DNA of 64,000 nucleotides, taken from DATFDN01 sp963767645 (GTDB lineage: Bacteria; Pseudomonadota; Alphaproteobacteria; Acetobacterales; Acetobacteraceae). The notes under the pieces are model-generated. The model ran no database searches. It had not been told where the DNA came from and was given only the letters and a program-made list of their open reading frames with translations. Of this stretch, positions 16,107-24,836 are shown in pieces; position 1 is the stretch's first letter, and each line of letters starts with the position of its first letter. Both the position numbers and the translations under genes were made by a program. The stretch is taken from the NCBI GenBank assembly GCA_963767645.1, contig CAVYEW010000005.1, positions 1 through 64,000 on the forward strand. Reading direction: 5' to 3'.

Positions 16107-17399
16107 TCAGGCCGCCAGCGGAGCACCGACCGGGCGATGGATCATGGTCAGCGAGATCGCGGCGCCCAGCACGCATAGCGCGCCCGCGACGACGAACGCG
16201 CTGGTGAAGCTGCCGGTCGCGGCGACGATGTAGCCGGTGAGGATCGGCGCAGCGAGGCCGAAGATGTTGCCGCCGAACTGGATCCAGCCGACGGCCGTGC
16301 CGATGCTCTTGCCCGCGTGCAGCAGGTCGTTGGTGAGCGAGTAGGTGTTGACGAACACGCTCTGCACGCAGGCGAGCGATACAGTGATCTCCGCGAGCAG
16401 CAGCGCCTGGGAGGCGGTGAACGGGGCGAAGATCATGACCGCTGCGCCGAGCGCCAGGATCACGACGGCCCAGCGGCGCCTGCCGGCGCGCACCGCCTCC
16501 GGCGTCAGCAGGCTGTCGCAGACACGTCCGAAGATCAGCGTCAGGATCATCGCGCCCGCGTAGCAGATGCCGGTCTGGAAGCCGGAATGCAGGATGTTCA
16601 GGCCCCTGGTCTGGACCAGGTAGGTCGGCAGCCAGGTCAGGAACAGGTACTGCGTGTAGTTGACGCAGCCCTGCACCAGGAACAGCCCCCACATCGTCTG
16701 ATAGCTCAGCAGCTCCTTGAGAGGCATTCCGTGCGTGGCGGTGGTGCCGCCGGGCGCACGTTCGGCAAGGATCATGTGGCGCTCGGGCTCCGGCAGCCAG
16801 CCTGCCTGCTCGGGATCGCGGAACAAGGCGAGCCAGACGGCCACCCAGAGAAAGCCGAGACCGCCGGAGATGAGGAAGGACAGCCGCCAGCCGACGGCGC
16901 TCACCAGCCAGCCGACAGTCACGGCGGAGATGGCGGTGCCGAAGGCGGGTCCGGAGCCGGAGATCGAGAAGGCGAGCGCGCGCTCGCGCACCGGCGCCCA
17001 TTCGCGGATGGCGCGCGCCGCCAGCGGAAACGTGGGCGACTCGCCGATGCCGAGCAGCAGCCGGGTGAAGAACAGGAAGCCGAAGCTCCAGGAGATGGAC
17101 GCAAGGGCGGTGGCCGCCGACCAGAAGCCGATGCAGCGCGCCGCCGTCCGGCGCGTGCCCCATCGGTCGAGCACCAGCCCGGCCGGAAGCTGGCACGGGG
17201 CGTAGCTCCAGATGAACGAGGAGAGCAGATAGCCGACCGCGACCGGCGTCAGCGCAAAGGTGCTGATGAGCACCGGCATGGCGATCGCGAGCACGGTGCG
17301 GTCGAAGTAGTTGATGAGCGTCATGCAGAACAGCAGCAGGTAGATGACGTAACGCCAACTCGTCGTCGTTGCCTGTGCGGCGGTGATTCTTGTGGACAT
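16107..17399 (-). CDS. MFS transporter, anion:cation symporter (ACS) family
   Basis: 430 residues, 12 TM helices. ACS-family signs: NYFDRTVLAIAMPVL in TM1, the LVLDRWGTRRTAARC loop, and LLLGIGESPTFPLAARAIREW. These carriers import organic anions such as sugar acids, phthalate or tartrate. Lies 21 bp downstream of the amidase gene on the same strand, so the pair may import and hydrolyse one compound. Substrate not determinable. Confidence 0.85.
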   Translation of the reverse strand: MSTRITAAQATTTSWRYVIYLLLFCMTLINYFDRTVLAIAMPVLISTFALTPVAVGYLLSSFIWSYAPCQLPAGLVLDRWGTRRTAARCIGFWSAATALASISWSFGFLFFTRLLLGIGESPTFPLAARAIREWAPVRERALAFSISGSGPAFGTAISAVTVGWLVSAVGWRLSFLISGGLGFLWVAVWLALFRDPEQAGWLPEPERHMILAERAPGGTTATHGMPLKELLSYQTMWGLFLVQGCVNYTQYLFLTWLPTYLVQTRGLNILHSGFQTGICYAGAMILTLIFGRVCDSLLTPEAVRAGRRRWAVVILALGAAVMIFAPFTASQALLLAEITVSLACVQSVFVNTYSLTNDLLHAGKSIGTAVGWIQFGGNIFGLAAPILTGYIVAATGSFTSAFVVAGALCVLGAAISLTMIHRPVGAPLAA

Positions 17400-17420
17400 C
17401 GTTCCCCTTTCGCGCCGAGC

Positions 17421-18824
17421 TCAGCCGAGTTCCGGATGCCGGCGGTGCCAGTCGGTCGCCTGCTGGAATGCGTAACCGGCGCGGCACAGCAGATCCTCGG
17501 CGAAGCTCGCGGCGACGAACTGGAAGGCGAGCGGCGTGCCCGCCTCGGTGAAGCCGGCAGGCAGGGTGATCGTCGGGCTGCCTGTCATGTCGAAAGGGCA
17601 GGTGAAGCGCAGCAGCGACGCCAGCATCGCGGGATCTTGTCCGAGCGTGGACATTGTCGCGTTTGTAGGCGAGGCGAATGGCTGCGCCGGGACCATCAGC
17701 AGGTCGATCGTCTCGAACAACGCCGCGACGCGGCCGCGGAAGTCGATCCGGCGCAGGATCATCTTCTGGTAGTCCATGCCCGAGAGGTTTCGACCCAAGG
17801 CGATCAGTCCGCCGAGCGCCGGCCCGTACTCGGCCTGGCGCGCGGGATAGGTGGCCTCATGCGCCACCGCTGTCTCGATGGCGCAGTACGGCGCCCAATC
17901 GGCGATGATCTGCTCGGCATCGGGAAAGCGCGTTTCGCGGATCTCGCCGCCGAGCGACTTGATGACCTCTTGCGCTTCCTCCATGGCCCGCGTCACCGCG
18001 TGGTCGGCACCGCGGCCGTTCCAGTCCGCATCGATGCCGATGCGCACGCCCTTCAGCCCGCGTCGGATGCCGGCCAGGTAGTTCGGCACCGCTTCCTGGC
18101 TCGCTGTCGGGTCGTTCTCGTCCGGACCGGCGATCACGCCCAGCATCGCGGCGGCATCGGCGGCGCTGCGAGCCATCGGGCCGATATGGTCCAGCGTGGC
18201 CGCCAGCTCGAACACGCCATAGCGGCTGACCCGGCCCCAACTCGGCTTGAGCCCGGTCACGCCGTTGGCGGCGGAGGGAAACCGGATGGAGCCGCCGGTA
18301 TCCGAGCCCAGCGAGCCGTAGCAGAGCCCGGCGGCCGTCGCCACGCCCGACCCGCTCGACGACGCGCCCGACCAGTGATCGCTGTTCCAGGGATTGACCG
18401 GCGGCTTGATGTCGGGGTGATGTTCCGCGAAGGCCCCCTCGGTGAGCTGAAGCTTGCCCAGCAGCACGCCGCCCGCCTCGCGCAGCTTGCGAACCACGGT
18501 GGCATCCTTGTTCGGCTTGTTGTCGCGGTGAATCGGCATGCCGGCCGCAGTGGTAATGCCGGCAGTCCAGCATAGATCCTTGACCGCGATCGGCACCCCG
18601 TGCAGCGGTCCGCGGATCTGGCCGCGCTGGATCTCGGTCTCGGCTGCGCGCGCCTGCTCCAAGGCCAGTTCCGGCGTGACCAGGGCGTAGCTGCCCAGCC
18701 GGCTATCCACCCGTTCGATACGCTCGAGCTGTGCCCGCGTCGCTTCAATCGGCGAAACCTCCTTGGCATGGAGCCGTCGCGCCAGTTCCGTCAATTCAAG
18801 GTAATGCAGATCGGTGCCGGCCAC
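17421..18824 (-). CDS. Amidase, amidase-signature (GatA-like) family
   Basis: 467 residues. Ser-cisSer-Lys triad visible: Lys82 in GVPIAVKDL, cis-Ser157 in GASSSGSG, nucleophile Ser179 in GSDTGGSIRFP. The rest (VTGLKPSWGRVSRYGVF, MVPAQPFASP) is typical for the family. It could be an amide or ureide hydrolase; no GatB/GatC genes are adjacent, so it is unlikely to be the tRNA amidotransferase. Encoded between fhs and the ACS transporter. Confidence 0.85.
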   Translation of the reverse strand: MAGTDLHYLELTELARRLHAKEVSPIEATRAQLERIERVDSRLGSYALVTPELALEQARAAETEIQRGQIRGPLHGVPIAVKDLCWTAGITTAAGMPIHRDNKPNKDATVVRKLREAGGVLLGKLQLTEGAFAEHHPDIKPPVNPWNSDHWSGASSSGSGVATAAGLCYGSLGSDTGGSIRFPSAANGVTGLKPSWGRVSRYGVFELAATLDHIGPMARSAADAAAMLGVIAGPDENDPTASQEAVPNYLAGIRRGLKGVRIGIDADWNGRGADHAVTRAMEEAQEVIKSLGGEIRETRFPDAEQIIADWAPYCAIETAVAHEATYPARQAEYGPALGGLIALGRNLSGMDYQKMILRRIDFRGRVAALFETIDLLMVPAQPFASPTNATMSTLGQDPAMLASLLRFTCPFDMTGSPTITLPAGFTEAGTPLAFQFVAASFAEDLLCRAGYAFQQATDWHRRHPELG

Positions 18825-18905
18825 GTTTCATCTCCCCAGTTCCTATTTCTCCATCAGCTTCACATTCGGATGGTTGGATGACCAGGGGTGATAGGGGAAT
18901 GAGGC

Positions 18906-20576
18906 TCAGAACAGTCCCTCGATCCGCCCCTCCTCGTCCAGCCGGATCGCCTCGGCCGCGGGCACCCGCGGCAGGCCGGGCATGGTCATGATGTCGCCGC
19001 AGATCGCCACCACGAAGCCGGCGCCGGCCGAGAGGCGCACGTCGCGCACCGGCAGGATGTGACCGGTCGGGGCGCCCAGCGCGGTCGGGTCGGCGGTGAA
19101 GCTGTACTGGGTCTTGGCGATGCAGACGGGAACGTTGCCGTATCCCGCCGCCTCGAACTGCTCCAGGCGCCGCGCGACATGCGGCGGCAGGGAGATGTCG
19201 GCGGCGCGGTAGATCTCGCGCGCGACCGTGCGCAGCTTGTCGGCGAGCCCCATCGCGTCGGGATAGAGCGGCGCGAAGCTGGCCCTTCCGGCGCGAATCA
19301 CGGCCAGCAGCTCGCGCGCCAGATCCTCCGCCCCGGCGCCGCCGTCCGCCCAGTGCGTGCAGGGCACGACGCGCACATCCATCGCCGCCATGGCGTCGCG
19401 CACCACGTCCAGCTCGTCGTCGGTGTCGCCGGTGAAGCGGTTGATCGCGATCACGACGGGCAGGCCGAACTTGCGCATGTTCTCGACATGCCGCGCTAGG
19501 TTGACCACCCCGCGCGCCACCGCCGCCTCGTCCTCGCGGCCTAGATCGTTGCGCGCCACGCCGCCTTGCATCTTCAGCGCGCGGATGGTGGCGACGATGA
19601 CGCTCGCCGCCGGATGCAGCTTAGCGGTGCGGCATTTGATGTCGAGGAACTTCTCGGCACCCAGATCCGCGCCGAACCCCGCCTCGGTCACAACCACGTC
19701 CGCGAGGCGGAGCGCGAGCCGCGTGGCGATGACCGAGTTGCAGCCATGCGCGATGTTGGCGAACGGCCCGCCATGCACCAGGGCGGGCGAGCCCTCCAGA
19801 GTCTGCACCAGATTGGGCTGCAGCGCGTCGCGCAGCAGCACCGCCATCGCGCCGTCCGCCTTCAGGTCGCGCGCGGTGATCGCCCGGCGCTCGCGCGTCT
19901 CGGCGACGATCATGCGGCCGAGCCGTGCCTGCAGGTCGTGCAGGTCGCGCGCCAGGCAGAACACTGCCATCACTTCCGATGCCACGGTGATGTCGAACCC
20001 GTCCTCGCGCGGCACACCGTTGGGGAGCCCGCCCAGGCCGGTGACGATCGCGCGCAGCGCGCGGTCGTTGATGTCGAGCGCGCGGCGAAATCCGATGCGG
20101 CGGACGTCGATGCCGAGCGCGTTGCCCCAGTAGATGTGGTTGTCCAGCATCGCCGCGAGCAGGTTGTTGGCGGCGGTGATGGCGTGGAAGTCGCCGGTGA
20201 AGTGCAGGTTGATGTCTTCCATCGGCACGACCTGCGCGCGCCCGCCGCCCGCCGCGCCGCCCTTCTGGCCGAAGCTCGGCCCCAGGCTTGGCTCGCGCAG
20301 GCAGATCGCGGCGCGCGTGCCCAGCCGGTTCAGCGCGTCGCCAAGGCCGACCGTAGTGGTGGTCTTGCCCTCGCCGGCCGGGGTCGGGCTGATCCCGCTC
20401 ACCAGCACGAGCGCGCCCTCCCGCCGGTCCTCGACCGAGCGGATCGTGTTGAATCGGATCTTCGCCTTGAAGCGCCCGTATGGCTCGATCGCGTCCGCGC
20501 CGATGCCCAAGCGCGCCGCAATCTCGGCAATCGGGCGCAGGCGCGCGGTGCGGGCGATCTCGATGTCGGTCGGCAC
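18906..20576 (-). CDS. fhs: Formate-tetrahydrofolate ligase
   Basis: 556 residues, full family length. ATP-dependent formation of 10-formyl-THF from formate. The P-loop TPAGEGKTTTTVGLG is near residue 66, followed by LREPSLGPSFGQKGGAAGGG, HFTGDFHAI and NRFTGDTDDELD. Only 2 bp from the upstream aminotransferase gene, so the two are co-transcribed. Fhs would recycle formate released in catabolism into the one-carbon pool that also feeds MetH. Confidence 0.95.
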   Translation of the reverse strand: MPTDIEIARTARLRPIAEIAARLGIGADAIEPYGRFKAKIRFNTIRSVEDRREGALVLVSGISPTPAGEGKTTTTVGLGDALNRLGTRAAICLREPSLGPSFGQKGGAAGGGRAQVVPMEDINLHFTGDFHAITAANNLLAAMLDNHIYWGNALGIDVRRIGFRRALDINDRALRAIVTGLGGLPNGVPREDGFDITVASEVMAVFCLARDLHDLQARLGRMIVAETRERRAITARDLKADGAMAVLLRDALQPNLVQTLEGSPALVHGGPFANIAHGCNSVIATRLALRLADVVVTEAGFGADLGAEKFLDIKCRTAKLHPAASVIVATIRALKMQGGVARNDLGREDEAAVARGVVNLARHVENMRKFGLPVVIAINRFTGDTDDELDVVRDAMAAMDVRVVPCTHWADGGAGAEDLARELLAVIRAGRASFAPLYPDAMGLADKLRTVAREIYRAADISLPPHVARRLEQFEAAGYGNVPVCIAKTQYSFTADPTALGAPTGHILPVRDVRLSAGAGFVVAICGDIMTMPGLPRVPAAEAIRLDEEGRIEGLF

Positions 20577-20578
20577 GC

Positions 20579-21691
20579 TCAGGCGGCCTGGCGGCGGCGG
20601 ACGCCCATCTCGTGCAATGCCTGGTCCATGGCGGAGACCGCGCGGGCCATGTCGGTGGGTTCGATGGCGCCGATGCAGCCGACGCGGAAGCTCGGGCGCG
20701 GCGTGTTGTAGAAATTGCTGATCAGGAAGCCGCGCCGCTTCAACGCATCGACGAAGGCCTGGAGATTCCAGGCCGGATCGGCGGGGGCGTGGACGTTGAC
20801 GATGATCGGGCCCTGCGTGTCCTCGGCCAGGTACGGCGACAGGCCAAGGCGGCGAACCCCGTCATAGAGGGTGCGCATGTTCGCGGTGTAGCGCGCGAGC
20901 CGGGCCGGCTGCCCGCCTTCAGCCTGGTGCAGGTCGATGGCGCGGTCGAGCGCGTTCAGCACCTGCGCGGGCGGAGTGAACCGGGCAGTCCCCCAGCTAT
21001 GCACCTGGTGGGTGTGAATGTCGGCCAGATCGAGCGACCAGCTTGCGGCGTTCCCAGCGGACTCCTCCAGGCGGTCCACGCGGGCGACGGCGAAGGCGAT
21101 GCCGGGCACGCCCTCCAGGCACTTGTTGGCGGTGAACGCGACCGCGTCCACCTCGGGGTGGCGGGAGATGTCGAACGGCAGCGCGCCGAAGGCGGAGACG
21201 GCATCGACGATCAGGCGCCGCCCGGCCTGCCGGACAGCGGCGCCGATGGTGACGACATCGTGGCAGATCCCGGTCCCGGTCTCGCTGTAGACCATCCCGA
21301 CATGGCTGATCGTGGGATCGACGGCGAGGGCGGCGGCGATGGCGGCCGGAGCGGCCGGGCGGTCGTCGGGGATCGGCAAGGGAACGACGCGCCGCCCGGC
21401 CTCCATGGCCAGGCGCGTCATGCGCTCGGAATAGGCGCCAGTGGTCGGCACGAGCAGCGTCTCGCCAGGCGCCAGGAAGGTGCGGATCACCGCCTCGATG
21501 ATGAAGTGCCCGCAGCCGGGCAGCGGGAGGGCGGCATGCACGCCGTCGCGGCCCCCGGCGAGGGCAAGCACGCGCGCGCACAGGCGGGCGTAGAAATCCC
21601 GCAATTCCGGGTCCCAGGGGGCGATATCAACGCACAGCGCCTTGCGCACCTCCGGCCTGGTCGTCACCGGGCCGGGGATCAACAGCAGCAT
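20579..21691 (-). CDS. 2-aminoethylphosphonate-pyruvate-type aminotransferase (class V)
   Basis: 370 residues from ATG 21691, preceded by AAGAAGGA; the reading MLLLIPGPVTTRPEV matches the usual PhnW N-terminus. PLP lysine in FTANKCLEGVPG; VDAVSAFGALPFD binds the cofactor. PhnW converts 2-aminoethylphosphonate and pyruvate to phosphonoacetaldehyde and alanine, but no phnX, phnA or phosphonate transporter is nearby. An alanine-glyoxylate or other class V role, coupled to Fhs, is equally possible. Confidence 0.75.
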   Translation of the reverse strand: MLLLIPGPVTTRPEVRKALCVDIAPWDPELRDFYARLCARVLALAGGRDGVHAALPLPGCGHFIIEAVIRTFLAPGETLLVPTTGAYSERMTRLAMEAGRRVVPLPIPDDRPAAPAAIAAALAVDPTISHVGMVYSETGTGICHDVVTIGAAVRQAGRRLIVDAVSAFGALPFDISRHPEVDAVAFTANKCLEGVPGIAFAVARVDRLEESAGNAASWSLDLADIHTHQVHSWGTARFTPPAQVLNALDRAIDLHQAEGGQPARLARYTANMRTLYDGVRRLGLSPYLAEDTQGPIIVNVHAPADPAWNLQAFVDALKRRGFLISNFYNTPRPSFRVGCIGAIEPTDMARAVSAMDQALHEMGVRRRQAA

Positions 21692-21786
21692 GAAGGAGTC
21701 CTTCTTGTGAGCCGCGAGGCTTGACATGATAGTGGCGCAAAATCCACCGGTTGAATTGTTTTGGCTACAAACTGTAGAATGCCGCC

Positions 21787-22224
21787 ATGACGTTTCCGTC
21801 CGTCGTGCCTGACTGGGTTCCCTGGTGGGTGCCGACTGTCCTGCTGGTGCTCGCGCTGCTGTGGCTGCTCGCGTTCATGCTGGTGCCGTTCAGCGTGATC
21901 GGCCTGAAGTCGCGCATGGACGGGCTGGAGGCGCGGCTGGACGAGATCCAGGCCGAAATCCGCCGCCTGACCTTGCGGCTGCCCGACCCGGTGCGGCCGG
22001 TGGAGTTTGACGAGCTTTACGCCGCGCCTCCGCCGCCCGAGCCGTCGCGGCGCGCTCCCAACCTGACTCGCCCGCCGATACCGCCCGCCGCGTATGAGCT
22101 GGAGGACACCCCCGACCCCGCGCCCGAGCCTTCGCTGATCCCCGGCCTGCGTCCGCGACGGGGGGATGCGCGCCCGACCCGCGAGGAGCGGACCGAGCCT
22201 CGGCTGAGCCGGCCGCGGCAGTAA
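21787..22224 (+). CDS. Small membrane-anchored protein with coiled coil and Pro/Arg-rich tail
   Basis: 145 residues, not recognised. TM helix at ~13-37 (WVPTVLLVLALLWLLAFML), a short coiled coil at ~42-62 (GLEARLDEIQAEIRRLTLR), then a disordered tail rich in Pro, Arg and Asp/Glu. This layout is common for inner-membrane scaffold-type proteins in acetic-acid-type bacteria. Divergent from the phnW/fhs operon. Role unknown. Confidence 0.65.
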   Translation: MTFPSVVPDWVPWWVPTVLLVLALLWLLAFMLVPFSVIGLKSRMDGLEARLDEIQAEIRRLTLRLPDPVRPVEFDELYAAPPPPEPSRRAPNLTRPPIPPAAYELEDTPDPAPEPSLIPGLRPRRGDARPTREERTEPRLSRPRQ

Positions 22225-22225
22225 G

Positions 22226-22369
22226 CTGGCCACACGACGTATCATCAGTGCGAGCCTGCAACTCGACGCCGACATATTGGAATGGTTCGCACAGCAGGGC
22301 CGTGACCCTGCAGCGCGTATGGGCGCGGTGTTGCGATCCTTCATGGAGGCGGAAAAGCAAGGGCGCTAG
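22226..22369 (+). pseudogene. Remnant of a BrnA-type antitoxin
   Basis: The frame ending at TAG 22369 reads LQLDADILEWFAQQGRDP and then AARMGAVLRSFMEAEKQ, very like the C-terminal half of BrnA antitoxins (RLDxDVLxWFxxQGxxYQTRxNAVLRxYMEA). No ATG, GTG or TTG start exists between the in-frame stop near 22205 and this segment. No BrnT toxin gene is found next to it. Probably a decayed toxin-antitoxin copy. Confidence 0.5.
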
Positions 22370-22441
22370 ACGGCGCCCCAGCCTGATTGCCACGCCGCGG
22401 CACTTACGGTTCTCTGGGGTCGCAGCACACGGGAGAGGGTA

Positions 22442-23284
22442 ATGCGCGTCAGCGTGGTGCAGATGAACCCCGGCGCCGACAAGCAGGCGAATATCGACCA
22501 GGCACGGCGCCTGATCGAGCAGGCGGTGCGCGAGGACCGTCCCGACATCGTCAGTCTGCCGGAGGTCTGGAGCTGCCTCGGCGGCACCCGCGAAAGCAAG
22601 TTCGGCCAAGCCGAGAGCCTGCCCGCCAAGGGCTCCAACGAGTTCGGCGGACCAGCCTACGAGTTCCTGCGCGAGACCGCGCGCGGCGCCCGCGTCCATG
22701 TGCATGGCGGCTCCATCCAGGAGACCGAGGGTGGGGACAAGCTGTTCAACACCACCGTTGTGTTCGATCCCGACGGGCAGGAGATCGCCCGCTACCGCAA
22801 GATCCACCTGTTCGACATCACCGGCCCCGACGGCACCGGCTTTCGCGAGAGCAACACCTATGGCGCGGGCGACGAGATCGTCACCTACACGGCCGACGGC
22901 ATCACCGTCGGCGCCGCGATCTGCTACGACCTCCGCTTCCCCGAGCTGTTCCTGGCGCTGCGCCGGGCCGGCGCCGAGCTGATCTTCCTGCCCTCCGCCT
23001 TCACCCTGCTCACCGGCAAGGACCATTGGGAACCGCTGATCCGCGCCCGGGCGATCGAGACCCAGTGCTGGCTGGCGGCGCCGGCGGCCTGGGGGCGCTA
23101 TCACGAGGGCTCGCGCAAGGAGCCGCGCGACACCTACGGGCGCTCGATGATCGTCGATCCGTGGGGGCAGGTCGTCGCGCAGGTCTCGGACGGGATCGGC
23201 TGGGCGAGCGCGCGCATCGACCCGCTTGTGACGGAGCGGGTACGCCGGGGAATACCGGTGCTGGAGCACCGGAAGCTCGTGTGA
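22442..23284 (+). CDS. Carbon-nitrogen hydrolase, Nit2/deaminated-glutathione amidase type
   Basis: 280 residues. Nitrilase-fold triad visible: Glu41 (SLPEVW), Lys120 (RKIHLFD), Cys161 (ICYDLRFPEL). The RKIHLFD and CYDLRFPE context matches the omega-amidase / deaminated glutathione amidase branch, a metabolite-repair enzyme. Its TGA overlaps the GTG start of the NAD kinase gene (GTGA). RBS GGGAGAGGGTA precedes ATG 22442. Confidence 0.87.
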   Translation: MRVSVVQMNPGADKQANIDQARRLIEQAVREDRPDIVSLPEVWSCLGGTRESKFGQAESLPAKGSNEFGGPAYEFLRETARGARVHVHGGSIQETEGGDKLFNTTVVFDPDGQEIARYRKIHLFDITGPDGTGFRESNTYGAGDEIVTYTADGITVGAAICYDLRFPELFLALRRAGAELIFLPSAFTLLTGKDHWEPLIRARAIETQCWLAAPAAWGRYHEGSRKEPRDTYGRSMIVDPWGQVVAQVSDGIGWASARIDPLVTERVRRGIPVLEHRKLV

Positions 23285-24054
23285 ACCGGCCCCCCGATCG
23301 GCTCGCCTTCGTCGCCGCGCACTCGGTACTGGCGCAGGACGCGCTCGACCGGCTGGCCGGCATCTATGGCAACTGTCCGTTCGATCGTGCCGAGGTCGTC
23401 ATCGCACTGGGCGGCGACGGGACGATGCTGGAGACCCTGCACCGGGTGCTGCCGCGCCCGATCCCGGTCTACGGCATGAATTGCGGCTCGGTCGGGTTTC
23501 TGATGAACCCATTCGTCGAGCGCGGGCTGCCCGAGCGGCTGCGCCAAGCGCAGGCAGCGGTGCTGCACCCGCTGCGGATGCACGCCGTCACCGCCGGGGG
23601 CGCGGTGGACGAGGCGCTCGCCTTCAACGAGGTGAGCCTGCTGCGCCAGCTCCGCCAGGCGGCCAAGATCCGCATCAGCGTCGATGGGCGGGTGCGCCTG
23701 AGCGAACTGATCTGCGACGGCGTGCTGATCAGCACCCCCGCCGGCTCCTCGGCCTACAACCTGTCGGCGCACGGGCCGATCGTGCCGCTGTCGGCCAATC
23801 TCCTCCCAATGACCCCGATCAGCGCCTTCCGCCCACGCCGGTGGCGCGGCGCCCTGCTGCCGAGCAGTGCCGACGTGCTGTTCGAGGTGCTGGAGCCTGA
23901 CAAGCGCCCGGTGGCGGCGGTGGCCGACTTCACCGAAGTGCGCGATGTCGTGTCCGTCGCGGTCAGCGAGGACCGGGCGGTCAGCGTGTCGGTCCTGTTC
24001 GAGCCCGACCAGGGCCTGTCGGAGCGGATCATCGCCGAGCAGTTCACCGTGTAA
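23281..24054 (+). CDS. nadK: NAD kinase
   Basis: 257 residues, GTG start overlapping the previous stop. Phosphorylates NAD to NADP. Motifs: ALGGDGTML (residues ~43-50), GMNCGSVGFLMN, FNEVSLLRQ, and the glycine-rich LISTPAGSSAYNLSAHGPI. The length is short, as usual for alphaproteobacterial NadK. A housekeeping gene linked by overlap to the amidase and followed by the Rieske gene. Confidence 0.93.
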   Translation: MNRPPDRLAFVAAHSVLAQDALDRLAGIYGNCPFDRAEVVIALGGDGTMLETLHRVLPRPIPVYGMNCGSVGFLMNPFVERGLPERLRQAQAAVLHPLRMHAVTAGGAVDEALAFNEVSLLRQLRQAAKIRISVDGRVRLSELICDGVLISTPAGSSAYNLSAHGPIVPLSANLLPMTPISAFRPRRWRGALLPSSADVLFEVLEPDKRPVAAVADFTEVRDVVSVAVSEDRAVSVSVLFEPDQGLSERIIAEQFTV

Positions 24055-24066
24055 AGGCACCGTCGC

Positions 24067-24480
24067 ATGAGCAAGCACGTCGTCGCCAAAGTCTCCGAGG
24101 TGCCCCCCGGCGGGCGCAAGCTGGTCACGGTGCGCGGCCGGCCGATCGCGATCTTCAACCTGAAGGGCGAGTTCTACGGCCTGCTCAACCGCTGCCCCCA
24201 CCAGGGCGGCAGCCTGTGCGACGGATTGCTGACCGGTCTGATCGAGTCCGACGAGCCAGGCACATATCGCTACTCGCGCGCCGGCGAGATCATCCGCTGC
24301 CCATGGCACGGCTGGGAGTTCGACATCCGCACCGGCCAGTCCTGGTGCGATCCTGGCAAGATTCAGGTCCGAAATTATAAAGTAGAGGTCGCGCCGGGCC
24401 AGCGCGTCGTGCAAGGTCCGTACGTCGCCGAGACGATCCCGGTCTCGGTCGAGGAGGAGTACGTGGTGGTGGACGTTTGA
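24067..24480 (+). CDS. Rieske [2Fe-2S] ferredoxin-like protein
   Basis: 137 residues. Complete Rieske site: CPHQGGSLCDG and CPWHGWEFDIRTGQ, giving the Cys-His/Cys-His ligand set. No oxygenase catalytic domain follows, so it is a ferredoxin or the electron-transfer part of a separate oxygenase. No reductase gene is adjacent. The next gene starts 5 bp after its stop. Confidence 0.88.
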   Translation: MSKHVVAKVSEVPPGGRKLVTVRGRPIAIFNLKGEFYGLLNRCPHQGGSLCDGLLTGLIESDEPGTYRYSRAGEIIRCPWHGWEFDIRTGQSWCDPGKIQVRNYKVEVAPGQRVVQGPYVAETIPVSVEEEYVVVDV

Positions 24481-24485
24481 CCGCG

Positions 24486-24833
24486 ATGATGGACGAGGCC
24501 GAGGAAGAGGCGCTGTTCGCGCAGCTGCGCAGCCGGCTGCGGGCAAGGCCGGCAGCGGATGGCGAACCGGCGGCGGCGGCGCGGATCGAGGCCCGCGTCG
24601 AGAGCGCGGTGGCCCGCCGCACGGCCGAGCTTCGCGCCGACCTCGATCGGCTGGCGGAGCACGTAGCCGGCCTCCGGCAGCCAGTGGCCGCGCGGCGCCG
24701 CTGGGCGGTGCCGCTGCTGGCACTCGCCATCCTCATCGCCGGCGGCATCGCCGCTTGGATGAGGCTTGACGGCGACACGATCGCCAACAGCTTGGCCGGC
24801 TGGGGCGCCGTGTTGTTCGGGCAAGCCAGGTGA
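24486..24833 (+). CDS. Small acidic protein with C-terminal membrane segments
   Basis: 115 residues, unrecognised. The N-terminal part is acidic and helical (DEAEEEALFAQLRSRLRARP; ARRTAELRADLDRLAEHVAG). One clear TM helix (AVPLLALAILIAGGIAAWM) follows and a second hydrophobic stretch ends it. Start at ATG 24486; a TTG overlapping the Rieske stop is possible. Convergent with the dipeptide-binding-protein gene, separated by 3 bp. Confidence 0.55.
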   Translation: MMDEAEEEALFAQLRSRLRARPAADGEPAAAARIEARVESAVARRTAELRADLDRLAEHVAGLRQPVAARRRWAVPLLALAILIAGGIAAWMRLDGDTIANSLAGWGAVLFGQAR

Positions 24834-24836
24834 GGG

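Noticed and set aside
16317..18575. 750-codon open frame opposite the MFS transporter and amidase genes
   Set aside because: Same antisense composition, crossing two well-recognised genes and their gap; no domain visible.
20579..21691. Complete phosphonate degradation locus around the PhnW-like gene
   Set aside because: No phnX, phnA/phnY or phosphonate transporter genes are present; neighbours are fhs, an amidase and an unrelated carrier.
24067..24833. Rieske oxygenase system made of the Rieske gene and its neighbour
   Set aside because: The neighbour is a small membrane protein without any oxygenase or reductase motif, so only a Rieske ferredoxin is supported.
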